From NCBI GenBank assembly GCA_049699975.1, contig JBNAWB010000008.1, forward strand, positions 1 to 35,598: a stretch of DNA of 35,598 nt. Direction: 5' to 3'. The notes beneath the pieces were generated by a model, which searched no databases, was not told the origin of the DNA, and saw nothing but the letters and a program-made list of their open reading frames with translations. Each line of letters opens with the position of its first letter. The first letter of the stretch is position 1. Positions 1 through 7,509 of the stretch are shown here, one piece after another. The stretch is from CAZAGD01 sp049699975. GTDB lineage: Bacteria; Desulfobacterota; SM23-61. The translations under genes and the position numbers were made by a program.

Positions 1-35
1 CCCCGCAAGGATTTATCGATCTCAGCGTGGGTTAA

Positions 36-78
36 AATTTAAAAGTGATCGACAAGTCAGCAATGAAATTTATTGAAA
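36..78 (+). promoter_or_regulatory. Degenerate copy of the upstream element plus -35-like hexamer before the lipid kinase gene
   Basis: AAAAGTGATCGAC at 41-53 matches the core of the element seen at 2532-2563, 12927-12958 and 35568-35598. It is followed by AAGTCA at 54-59, where the better copies read GGTCA. Thirteen bases later is TTGAAA at 73-78, the position occupied by the -35 hexamer in the other copies. The -10 region is not clear: TAGTTA at 96-101 has the right spacing but is poor, and TATAAA at 104-109 is too far away. I infer a diverged promoter for the downstream kinase-xseA pair. Bases 1-35 show no similarity to the longer repeat. Confidence 0.45.
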
Positions 79-135
79 AAAAAATTTTTATCTGGTAGTT
101 AAATATAAATACTTGGCAAGCGCGAGGAGCAATTT

Positions 136-1029
136 TTGCAGGAACAAATTCTCCGCCGAATAAAAGTAATCCTTAATCCTAATGCAGGGGGAGGTAGAGC
201 CCAAAAACTTTTTCCTTTAATAAAACAGAAACTATTAGAGCGGCAGGTTCCCTTCCAAATTCAATTTTCTGAGAACGCTCAACATGCCTCATTTTTAGCC
301 CGGCAAGCTCAAAGCGAAGGGTTCAATGTTATTGCCTCTGCCGGTGGCGATGGCACAGCCCATTACATTCTTCAAGCTTTGGTAGGCAAAAGGCCGGCTT
401 TGGGGTTTATTCCTTTGGGCAGGGGCAATGATTTTCCTCATAATCTAGGCCTTGGCGAAGACTTAGAACTTGCTTTAGATACTCTAATTTATGGAAAAAT
501 CCGGCGCATAGATGTGATCCAAATAAATTCTGGACCTTATATCGCTGGAGTAGGGGGCATTGGGTTTGATTCGGAAGTAAACGCGATAGCCAATAAATGG
601 GGGAGGTTTTTTAAGAGTAAAGCAGCCTACGTCTTCCCCGTGCTCCTAAAAATTCTTACTTATAAGCCGAAAAAAATTACTTTGCGCTTGGATCAAGAAA
701 TGATTGAAGGCCCAATTTTAATGGTCGCTTTTGGTAATATTAAGAGTTATGGCAAAGGGATGCATATAACTCCTTTAGCGGAATTAGACGACGGGTTTTT
801 AGATGTCTGCTGGATCGATCCGGTGCGTATTTTTCGCCTTTATCGTTTTTTCCCTTTAGTTTTCACCGGAGAGCACATCGATATGCCCGAGGTTCACTAT
901 TATCGTTCCACAGCAGTACAAGTGCATTCTGTTCAACCTTTAGATTTATATGGCGATGGAGAATTTATCTGCCGCACGCCATTTTCTTTGCGTCTCATCC
1001 CGCAGGCTTTAAGAGTTTTGGTTCCTTAA
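136..1029 (+). CDS. YegS/diacylglycerol kinase-family lipid kinase
   Basis: The 297-residue product belongs to the DAGK catalytic-domain family, which transfers phosphate from ATP (or NTP) to a lipid hydroxyl such as diacylglycerol, at the cytoplasmic face of the membrane. Visible motifs are the N-terminal nucleotide-binding NPNAGGG at residues 14-20, GGDGT at 70-74, and a PLGRGNDF motif near residue 95. This is followed by the beta-sandwich domain typical of YegS/DgkB proteins, and the length is normal. The start is TTG at 136, preceded by GAGGAG six bases upstream; no ATG gives a better fit. xseA follows 28 bases after the stop, so the two are probably cotranscribed. The true lipid substrate cannot be read from the sequence, so I give no symbol. 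Confidence 0.9.
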   Translation: MQEQILRRIKVILNPNAGGGRAQKLFPLIKQKLLERQVPFQIQFSENAQHASFLARQAQSEGFNVIASAGGDGTAHYILQALVGKRPALGFIPLGRGNDFPHNLGLGEDLELALDTLIYGKIRRIDVIQINSGPYIAGVGGIGFDSEVNAIANKWGRFFKSKAAYVFPVLLKILTYKPKKITLRLDQEMIEGPILMVAFGNIKSYGKGMHITPLAELDDGFLDVCWIDPVRIFRLYRFFPLVFTGEHIDMPEVHYYRSTAVQVHSVQPLDLYGDGEFICRTPFSLRLIPQALRVLVP

Positions 1030-1057
1030 ACTTTTGGCGATGTTAGGACCCTTCACC

Positions 1058-2404
1058 ATGTCCATTTTTCGTCCGATTTATACAGTTACCCAATTAACTA
1101 CTGAAATTAAGAATCTTTTGGAGCGGAATTTTGAGTATATTTGGGTGGAAGGAGAGATTTCGAACCTGCGGATTCCTACCTCTGGTCATATTTATTTCAC
1201 TCTTAAAGATGAGACGGCCCAGATTCGCGCGGTTATGTTTAGATTGCAAAGTCGCCTTTTAAAGTTTGAGCCCGTAGATGGCTTGCAGGTAATAAGCTAT
1301 GGGCGAATAAGTGTTTACGAACCCCGGGGTGAATATCAGTTAATAGTTGATTACTTGGAACCTAAAGGTTTGGGTGCCCTGCAATTGGCCTTTGAACAGC
1401 TAAAAGAGAAACTCGCTCAAGAAGGGCTATTTGATCCGACCCACAAGAAACCTATACCTCGTCTTCCTCAAAGAATTGGTATCGTTACCTCACCCACGGG
1501 AGCGGCAATCAGAGATATGCTAAAAATTATCGAACGGCGATATGCTAACGTGCATATCTTTATTTACCCCGTGCGGGTCCAAGGGCCAGGAGCTGCTCAA
1601 GAAATTGCCCAGGCTATAAAAGAGCTAAATGAATGGCCCAATATTGATGTGATTATTGTGGGGAGAGGTGGAGGGTCTTTAGAAGATCTCTGGGCTTTCA
1701 ATGAAGAAGTTGTGGCCCGGGCTATCTTTAGTTCTCGAGTACCCATAATTTCGGCTGTGGGTCACGAAATAGATTATACTATTGCCGATTTTGTGGCCGA
1801 TTTAAGAGCCCCCACTCCTTCTGCTGCTGCCGAGTTAGTCGTGCAAGAGAAGATAGAATTAATAGAGGGATTAGCAAATTTAAACAATCGCTTATTCCAT
1901 AATTTCCGCTCCTCGTTGGAAATTAAGAAAGAAAAATTGCAGTCCCTCCTTTATCGGCTAATTGATCCAAGAAAGAGGCTGTCCGATCAGCGGCTGCGTA
2001 TTGATGATTTGTCTAATCGCCTATTTAAAGCTATAAGACAGACCCTGCTCAAAAAGAAGGAAATTTTTCAGTTCAAAAAGGATTCCTTATTTCTTCATAA
2101 CCCAGGCCGACAAATAGACCAAGCCTCTTTGCACCTGCAGCAACTTTTCCGGCAAATGATCTTGGCCGAGAAGGGAGAGATACGCCTGCTCCGCCAAAAA
2201 TGGCAAAATTGGTCAGATAAGCTTAATGCCTTGAATCCGTTAGCTATCTTGGAAAGGGGATATAGTATTACCTGGCTACTCCCCCAGGGTGAAATTATTA
2301 AAGATGCTTCCCTCCTTAAATCTGAGGATAAGGTGCGGGTAAAGGTGCATAAAGGGGAATTCATGGCCAAAGTAGAAGAGATAACTACGGCCGGGGAAGA
2401 ATAA
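1058..2404 (+). CDS. xseA: Exodeoxyribonuclease VII large subunit
   Basis: This is the catalytic large subunit of exonuclease VII, which degrades single-stranded DNA to oligonucleotides together with XseB. The 448 residues contain an N-terminal OB-fold (about 6-102), then the catalytic domain beginning near PQRIGIVTSPTGAAIRD (about 137-153). GRGGGSLEDLWAFNEE and the VGHEIDYTIADFVADLRAPTP region follow, then a long charged coiled coil and the usual C-terminal LAILERGYS motif. The frame stays open to a TTG at 1034. I prefer ATG 1058 because AGGA lies nine bases upstream and MSIFRPIYTV matches the usual family start. xseB is not directly coupled: a 217-base gap with its own promoter separates them. 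Confidence 0.95.
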   Translation: MSIFRPIYTVTQLTTEIKNLLERNFEYIWVEGEISNLRIPTSGHIYFTLKDETAQIRAVMFRLQSRLLKFEPVDGLQVISYGRISVYEPRGEYQLIVDYLEPKGLGALQLAFEQLKEKLAQEGLFDPTHKKPIPRLPQRIGIVTSPTGAAIRDMLKIIERRYANVHIFIYPVRVQGPGAAQEIAQAIKELNEWPNIDVIIVGRGGGSLEDLWAFNEEVVARAIFSSRVPIISAVGHEIDYTIADFVADLRAPTPSAAAELVVQEKIELIEGLANLNNRLFHNFRSSLEIKKEKLQSLLYRLIDPRKRLSDQRLRIDDLSNRLFKAIRQTLLKKKEIFQFKKDSLFLHNPGRQIDQASLHLQQLFRQMILAEKGEIRLLRQKWQNWSDKLNALNPLAILERGYSITWLLPQGEIIKDASLLKSEDKVRVKVHKGEFMAKVEEITTAGEE

Positions 2405-2463
2405 CCTATTCTTGAAAATAAAAGCCTTAATAATACTCCCTATTTCAAAATTGAGAGTTATGC

Positions 2464-2563
2464 TTCCCCGCCCGTTCCAATGAAAAAACCAGCGCCCCAT
2501 TTTGATGAGCCTTTCTCCCTCTCACTTGGATTAGGTACGAATTTCAAAAGTGATTGACGGTCA
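2464..2563 (-). repeat. Dispersed 100-bp repeat, copy B (upstream of xseB)
   Basis: The reverse complement of this stretch aligns without gaps to 12927-13026, with 87 identities in 100 (my hand count). Ten of the thirteen differences are transitions. The most conserved part is the first 32 bases of the minus strand, TGACCGTCAATCACTTTTGA and onward, with one mismatch to copy C; the same 31 bases close the window at 35568-35598. The element lies between xseA and xseB, with its conserved end facing the xseB promoter. There is no transposase, target duplication or terminal inverted repeat that I can see, so it is called a dispersed repeat rather than an insertion sequence. Confidence 0.85.
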
Positions 2564-2604
2564 AGAATGTCTCTTCTTGACCTCAGAAAAGAGGAGAGTA
2601 TAAT
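2532..2604 (+). promoter_or_regulatory. Promoter of xseB-ispA-dxs with conserved upstream element
   Basis: The -35 TTGACC (2577-2582) and -10 TATAAT (2599-2604) are separated by 16 bases, giving a near-consensus sigma-70 promoter with a start point near 2611. Immediately upstream, 2532-2563 carries the conserved element ending in GACGGTCA, exactly 13 bases before the -35. The left half GGTCAAGA (2559-2566) and the right half TCTTGACC (2575-2582) form a perfect 8-bp inverted repeat whose right arm contains the -35 box. A protein bound to this dyad would touch the -35 directly. The promoter call is strong; the regulatory role is inference. Confidence 0.8.
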
Positions 2605-2621
2605 TTAAAAAAGGAGGAAAT

Positions 2622-2861
2622 GTGGCTGAACAAAAATTTGAGGACGCCTTCCAAAAGCTTGAAGCTATAGTTAAAAAATTAGAAGAAGGTAATTTAAGCT
2701 TAGAGGAGTCTTTGAAAGCTTTTGAGGAGGGAGTGCGTCTTTCCCGCTTTTGTGCCAAAAAGCTGGACGAGGCGGAAAAGAAAGTAGAAATTTTGCTCAA
2801 AGATAGCGAAGGTCGTCTTCTTCCCCATCCCTTTTCCTTAAATTCTGCCGAAGAGGAATAA
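2622..2861 (+). CDS. xseB: Exodeoxyribonuclease VII small subunit
   Basis: The product is the 79-residue small subunit of exonuclease VII, which binds the coiled coil of XseA and is needed for activity of the complex. The family signature is clear: FEDAFQKLEAIVKKLEEG at residues 6-23, then LSLEESLKAFEEGVRLSRFC, then an amphipathic helix. The start is GTG at 2622, with AAGGAGG at 2611-2617 four bases upstream; the overlapping ATG at 2620 is in another frame. The gene opens an operon with ispA, whose start is one base after the xseB stop, and dxs. The promoter directly upstream makes xseB independent of xseA. Confidence 0.95.
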   Translation: MAEQKFEDAFQKLEAIVKKLEEGNLSLEESLKAFEEGVRLSRFCAKKLDEAEKKVEILLKDSEGRLLPHPFSLNSAEEE

Positions 2862-2862
2862 A

Positions 2863-3753
2863 TTGAATTTTAAACAGTACCTGCAGAGTCGCCAACGCTT
2901 AGTGGAAGAGGCTCTCCAACGCTGGGTACCCAAAGAAGATACTTTCCCGCCTGAAGTTCATACAGCCATGCGCTATAGCCTTTTTGCGGGGGGCAAAAGA
3001 CTGCGCCCCATCTTAGCTTTAGCTGCGGCGGAAGCAGTGGGCGGAAGCCAGGAAGATGTCTTGCCTTTAGCTTGCGCTTTGGAACTTATTCATACTTATT
3101 CTTTAATCCATGATGATCTGCCGGCTATGGACAATGATGACTTAAGAAGAGGCAAACCTACAAGCCATAAAATGTTCGGCGAGGCCTTGGCCATTTTAAC
3201 TGGCGATGCTTTGCTCACCGAGGCTTTTTTCCTTTTGGCCCGTCCTGACTTAATGAGGAGAGTTTCTCCCCGCCGGAGGTTGAGGGCCATCTGGGAAGTT
3301 GCACGGGCAGCTGGTTCTTTGGGCATGGTGGGGGGGCAGACCATGGATATCCTCTGCCAGGGAAAAGAAGTGGACAAAGAATTATTAGAGTATATTCATA
3401 CCCATAAAACAGGTGCTCTGATAGCGGCGGCGGTAAGTGGGGGAGCTATTATTGGAGGAGCGTCTTCCAGACAGTATAGAGCCCTAAGCAAATATGGGGA
3501 GAAATTAGGACTTGCTTTTCAGATAATTGATGATCTTCTTGATGTTCAGGGAAACGTTAACCAAATGGGGAAGGCAGTGCACAAAGATAATATTCTGAAA
3601 AAAGTCACCTATCCCGCCTTTTTTGGCCTGCAAGAATCAAAACGTTTAGCCCAAAGCTTGATTGCCGAAGCTATCTTCCATTTACAGATTTTCGATAGGC
3701 GAGCCGATCCGTTAAGAGAGCTGGCTAAATATATCCTTAAGAGAAGCAATTAG
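2863..3753 (+). CDS. ispA: Farnesyl (or geranylgeranyl) diphosphate synthase, IspA type
   Basis: This short-chain trans-prenyltransferase condenses isopentenyl diphosphate with allylic diphosphates to make farnesyl-type precursors for quinones and undecaprenyl carriers. In the 296 residues, GGKRLRP (43-49) binds diphosphate. The first aspartate-rich motif is DDLPAMD at 84-90, with the two-residue insertion typical of bacterial enzymes. The second is DDLLD at 223-227. All catalytic aspartates are present. The start is TTG at 2863, with AGAGGA inside the end of xseB as ribosome binding site. The stop TAG abuts the ATG of dxs, a coupled arrangement that places chain elongation beside the first step of the MEP pathway. 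Chain length specificity cannot be settled by eye. Confidence 0.94.
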   Translation: MNFKQYLQSRQRLVEEALQRWVPKEDTFPPEVHTAMRYSLFAGGKRLRPILALAAAEAVGGSQEDVLPLACALELIHTYSLIHDDLPAMDNDDLRRGKPTSHKMFGEALAILTGDALLTEAFFLLARPDLMRRVSPRRRLRAIWEVARAAGSLGMVGGQTMDILCQGKEVDKELLEYIHTHKTGALIAAAVSGGAIIGGASSRQYRALSKYGEKLGLAFQIIDDLLDVQGNVNQMGKAVHKDNILKKVTYPAFFGLQESKRLAQSLIAEAIFHLQIFDRRADPLRELAKYILKRSN

Positions 3754-5625
3754 ATGGTTAAATTACTTAAGCAAGTTAAAAATCCGGAAGATTTGCGCAA
3801 GATGCGTCTGCCTGACCTTCCTCTTTTGGCCCGGGAAATAAGGGAGGAAATTATTAATACGGTGGCCAAAGTTGGCGGCCATTTAGCTTCCAGCTTGGGG
3901 GTAGTAGAATTAACCTTGGCTTTGCATTATGTATTTGACACTCCCCGTGATCGTATTATTTGGGATGTGGGGCATCAAACTTATGCCCATAAATTAATTA
4001 CGGGGCGTCAAGAAAGATTTTCTACCCTCCGCCAGTATGGAGGCCTTAGTGGATTTCCCCGGCGGGAAGAGAGCCCATATGATCCTTTTGGCACGGGACA
4101 TTCAGGAACTTCTATTTCGGCTGCTTTAGGCATGGCTCAAGCAAGATGCCTGCGCGGTGAAGACTATAAAGTCATCGCTGTTATTGGAGATGGATCCCTG
4201 ACCACTGGGTTAGCTTTTGAGGGTCTGAACCAAGCCGGCGCAATGGATAAAGATTTGATTGTGGTCCTCAATGATAATGAACTATCCATTTCTCCAAATG
4301 TAGGGGCACTCTCTTCTTACCTGAACCGATTGATGACTGGCCACTTTGCGACGCGCTTTCGGGAGGAAATAAAAGGCTTCTTAAAAATTCTTCCGGGCAT
4401 CGGCGATTCAGCCTTGAAGTGGGCCAGGTATGCCGAAGAATCGTTAAAGGGTTTTTTTCTGCCGGGTTTACTCTTTGAAGAATTAGGATTCAAATACGTA
4501 GGGCCGCTGCCTGGACATAAGCTGGAAGGCTTAATTGAAAACTTTCGCAATGTAAAGAATTTGCGGGGGCCGGTTTTAGTCCATGTGGTAACGACTAAAG
4601 GAAAGGGTTATGCCCCGGCGGAAAAAGACCCCGTAACTTTTCACGGAGTGGGGCCTTTCCTTCCTGAGTCGGGGAAGACCATCAAGAGCGAAGGGAATGT
4701 ACTCTCATATACCCACGTCTTTGGGAATACATTAGTAAGGTTAGCCAGAGAAAATCCACGGATAGTGGCCATTACAGCCGCTATGCCCCACGGAACAGGG
4801 TTGGATGCCTTTGCCCAAGAATTTCCGGAGCGGTTCTTTGATGTGGGAATTGCCGAGCAGCATGGAGTTACTTTTGCCGCCGGGTTGGCTGTCGAGGGTT
4901 TTATTCCCGTAGTAGCTATTTATTCAACTTTCATGCAAAGGGCCTATGACCAGATTCTGCATGATGTATGTTTACAGAAACTTCCCGTAGTATTAGCCAT
5001 GGACCGCGGCGGGATAGTGGGCCAAGATGGTCCTACCCATCATGGCCTTTTTGATTTTTCCTACCTCCGCCACATTCCTCATCTTATAGTCATGGCGCCC
5101 AAAGACGAGAATGAATTGCAGCATATGCTGAAGACCGCTGTTTATTGTGGTCAACCCGTCTCTTTGCGCTATCCAAGGGGTAGTGGTTGGAGAGGGTTTT
5201 TGGATGAGGAAATAAAGGAGTTGCCTATCGGTAAAGCGGAAGTTCTTGGGGAAGGGAAAGATTTGATTATCTTGGCCATTGGGTCAACTGTAAGAGCAGC
5301 ATTGGAAGCGGCCGATAAGCTTTTAGAGCAAGGGGTGAAATGTACGGTAGTAAATGCGCGTTTTGTCAAACCCTTGGATGAAGAATTGTTTTGCTCGCTA
5401 ATTTCGGAAATTCCCCGCCTAATAACCGTAGAGGAAAATGTCTTACAAGGTGGATTTGGCAGCGCAGTTCTGGAGCTTTTAGAACAAAAAGGAATTTATT
5501 CTGGAAAAATTAGACGTTTAGGTATCCCCGATACATTTGTGGAACACGGCCCCCAAGATTTACTGCGCTGCAAATATGGCCTTGATGTTGAAGGAATAAT
5601 AAAAGCAGCAGCCTCCCTTTTATAA
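3754..5625 (+). CDS. dxs: 1-deoxy-D-xylulose-5-phosphate synthase
   Basis: DXP synthase condenses pyruvate with glyceraldehyde 3-phosphate using thiamine diphosphate, the first step of the MEP isoprenoid pathway and also a source for thiamine and pyridoxal. In 623 residues the N-terminal domain shows DVGHQTYAHK (71-80), FGTGHSGTSISAALG (112-126) and the cofactor-binding GDGSLTTG (145-152) with N174. The pyrimidine domain shows DVGIAEQH, with the catalytic glutamate, and DRGGIVGQDGPTHHG. A C-terminal transketolase domain is present, and the length is normal. The ATG follows the ispA stop with no gap, so translation is probably coupled. The gene ends only 5 bases from the stop of the convergent TRAP permease gene. 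Confidence 0.96.
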   Translation: MVKLLKQVKNPEDLRKMRLPDLPLLAREIREEIINTVAKVGGHLASSLGVVELTLALHYVFDTPRDRIIWDVGHQTYAHKLITGRQERFSTLRQYGGLSGFPRREESPYDPFGTGHSGTSISAALGMAQARCLRGEDYKVIAVIGDGSLTTGLAFEGLNQAGAMDKDLIVVLNDNELSISPNVGALSSYLNRLMTGHFATRFREEIKGFLKILPGIGDSALKWARYAEESLKGFFLPGLLFEELGFKYVGPLPGHKLEGLIENFRNVKNLRGPVLVHVVTTKGKGYAPAEKDPVTFHGVGPFLPESGKTIKSEGNVLSYTHVFGNTLVRLARENPRIVAITAAMPHGTGLDAFAQEFPERFFDVGIAEQHGVTFAAGLAVEGFIPVVAIYSTFMQRAYDQILHDVCLQKLPVVLAMDRGGIVGQDGPTHHGLFDFSYLRHIPHLIVMAPKDENELQHMLKTAVYCGQPVSLRYPRGSGWRGFLDEEIKELPIGKAEVLGEGKDLIILAIGSTVRAALEAADKLLEQGVKCTVVNARFVKPLDEELFCSLISEIPRLITVEENVLQGGFGSAVLELLEQKGIYSGKIRRLGIPDTFVEHGPQDLLRCKYGLDVEGIIKAAASLL

Positions 5626-5630
5626 ATGCT

Positions 5631-6947
5631 TTACCTCGATAAAACTACTCTGGGAAACCATAAGGCAATTTCGGGAAAAATAATGACGATAGCTAATCCC
5701 AGCGCCTGGAGAGCAACAAAAGGAACAATAGAGCGATAAATGTCGCTCATGGTTATCCCGGGAGGAGCAATAGCTTTCATGTAGAAAAGGTTGAAACCAA
5801 ATGGGGGTGTTAAATAGCCCATTTCCATATTCATGATAAAAAGAACGCCAAACCACAAAGGATCGAACCCTAAGGATTTTATTACCGGAATAAATACCGG
5901 AGTACAAATCATGATAATTCCTGCTGGGTCCAGGATACATCCTAAAACAAAGAAGACCGCCTGAATCGTAATAAGAATGGCATATTTGCCCCCGGGGATA
6001 GAGAGAAGTATTTTTTCCATCAATTCATGGGCCCCAGTACCGGTATAAACGGATGTAAAACAATAAGCCCCGATTAAAATCCAAATAATCATGGCGGTAA
6101 GATTGGCCGTCCGATAACAAGCTTCTCTTACTAAAGTCCAATTTAATTTGCGGTAAACGGCAGCAGAAATGAAAGCTCCCAGACATCCTAAAGCAGCCGC
6201 TTCGGTAGCTGTACAAACGCCCGAATAGATTGATCCCAACACCATAATAATGATCATGATGGGTAAAATTACCGCGCGCAAAGAGACAAATTTTTCCTTC
6301 CAAGAAGCTCTTTCTTCTTTCGGTAGCGCGGGACCAAGATTAGGTTGGAGAAAACAACGAATGGCAATATAGAGAATGAAAAGTATAGAAAGAAGGATGC
6401 CCGGAAAAACTCCGCCAGCGAATAAGCCACCGATTGATTCTCCAGTCAAGGTGGCATAGAGGATCATGGGGACACTGGGAGGGATAAGGATACCTAAAGC
6501 TCCTCCACCAGAAATGCAGCCCATGGCGATGATTTTGTCATAGCCTCTTTTAAGCATAGCGGGTAAAGCAATTACGCCCATGGAAACTGTTGCTGCTCCA
6601 CTAATCCCGGCCATGGCTGCAAAAATTGTACAGATTAAAACAGTGCCAATAGCTAAACCACCCCGCAAAGGCCCCATCCAACGATGCATCATGGTGTAAA
6701 GATCATCGGCAACACCGGCTCTTTCTAAGATCATGGCCATGAAGATAAAAAGCGGTATAGCCAACAAAGTAAACTTACCCATGGCTCCGTAGGCTTGAGC
6801 CGCGGCCATAAAGAGTCCTTTGCTCCCCCATAAGAAATAGCACCCTACAACCCCTACTCCACCTAAGACAAAGGCTAAAGGAAGACCAAGAGCTAAAAAG
6901 AGGATGAGGGCGCCGAAGAGAAGTATGGTAATTAACTCTATACTCAT
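5631..6947 (-). CDS. dctM: TRAP transporter large permease subunit, DctM type
   Basis: This is the 438-residue channel-forming subunit of a tripartite ATP-independent periplasmic transporter, which uses an ion gradient to import carboxylates or related solutes delivered by a binding protein. The sequence is hydrophobic throughout, consistent with about 12 membrane segments. It contains the family-typical GGALGILIPPSVPMILYAT stretch, and LTPPFGFNLFYMKAIAP near the C-terminus. The ATG overlaps the dctQ stop by four bases (ATGA), indicating coupling. The gene is last in the dctP-dctQ-dctM operon and runs head-on towards dxs; no intrinsic terminator is visible in the 5-base gap or just beyond it. 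Confidence 0.95.
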   Translation of the reverse strand: MSIELITILLFGALILFLALGLPLAFVLGGVGVVGCYFLWGSKGLFMAAAQAYGAMGKFTLLAIPLFIFMAMILERAGVADDLYTMMHRWMGPLRGGLAIGTVLICTIFAAMAGISGAATVSMGVIALPAMLKRGYDKIIAMGCISGGGALGILIPPSVPMILYATLTGESIGGLFAGGVFPGILLSILFILYIAIRCFLQPNLGPALPKEERASWKEKFVSLRAVILPIMIIIMVLGSIYSGVCTATEAAALGCLGAFISAAVYRKLNWTLVREACYRTANLTAMIIWILIGAYCFTSVYTGTGAHELMEKILLSIPGGKYAILITIQAVFFVLGCILDPAGIIMICTPVFIPVIKSLGFDPLWFGVLFIMNMEMGYLTPPFGFNLFYMKAIAPPGITMSDIYRSIVPFVALQALGLAIVIIFPEIALWFPRVVLSR

Positions 6948-7450
6948 CGCGGTACCTCTTTACCGAAGAGAGCCATTTGCAAGTCGCGGACAAATTTGGC
7001 AAAGCCTTGCAGAAGAAGGAGGAAGGCTCCTATGGGAATAGTCATTTTAATAGGATAAATTGGAGGGGCAAAAGCTGTAGGTTCAGTCTCCCTTACTTTA
7101 AAGGAATCCCAGGCCATTTCGCTTCCTTTGATGAGTAAAAGACCACAGAAATAGAAGAAAAGGAGCCAGGTAAAAAGGTCAATTATTGCTTTCTGCCGTG
7201 GCGAAAATCGACCATAAAGAATTTCCACATTAACATGTCCTCCCCGTTGCAGAACATAACCACCAAGAAGGATTACATAAGCACCATAGATCATTTGGGA
7301 GGTCTCGTGAGCCCAAATGGTGGGATTGTTGAATAAATAGCGGCAGATTATTTCGTAAATAATTACAATTAAAAGAAAGATGATCAGATAGCTAACGCCT
7401 TTGCCAATCTTTTCGTTCAGCAAATCTATGGTCCTTAAAAATTTAGGCAT
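6944..7450 (-). CDS. dctQ: TRAP transporter small permease subunit, DctQ type
   Basis: The 168-residue membrane protein has four predicted transmembrane segments (around 20-38, 50-65, 90-110 and 135-155). It carries the usual IYEIICRYLFNNPTIWAHE motif at the first loop, characteristic of DctQ small permeases. DctQ pairs with DctM to form the membrane part of the transporter and probably helps dock the binding protein. The ribosome binding site is GGGAGGT, eleven bases before the ATG. A perfect 31-base palindrome lies between dctP and this site. The 3' end overlaps dctM by four bases. The family call is secure; the substrate is not. Confidence 0.93.
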   Translation of the reverse strand: MPKFLRTIDLLNEKIGKGVSYLIIFLLIVIIYEIICRYLFNNPTIWAHETSQMIYGAYVILLGGYVLQRGGHVNVEILYGRFSPRQKAIIDLFTWLLFFYFCGLLLIKGSEMAWDSFKVRETEPTAFAPPIYPIKMTIPIGAFLLLLQGFAKFVRDLQMALFGKEVPR

Positions 7451-7472
7451 AAGAAATTTTACCTCCCGCAGA

Positions 7473-7503
7473 TATGAAGAAAGGGTTAAACCCTTTCTTC
7501 ATA
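7473..7503 (-). other. Perfect intercistronic hairpin between dctP and dctQ
   Basis: The sequence has 15-bp arms, TATGAAGAAAGGGTT and its exact reverse complement, around a single central base. It starts six bases after the dctP stop codon and ends just before the dctQ ribosome binding site. There is no T-run on the transcribed strand, so it is not a standard terminator. In binding-protein transporter operons such structures are known to protect the upstream mRNA, giving excess binding protein over permease. That role here is inference. Confidence 0.85.
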
Positions 7504-7509
7504 CAGCTA

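Noticed and set aside
5620..5940. A 106-codon minus-strand ORF overlapping the end of dctM
   Set aside because: It is in another frame of a well-supported membrane protein gene, and its composition has no family resemblance.
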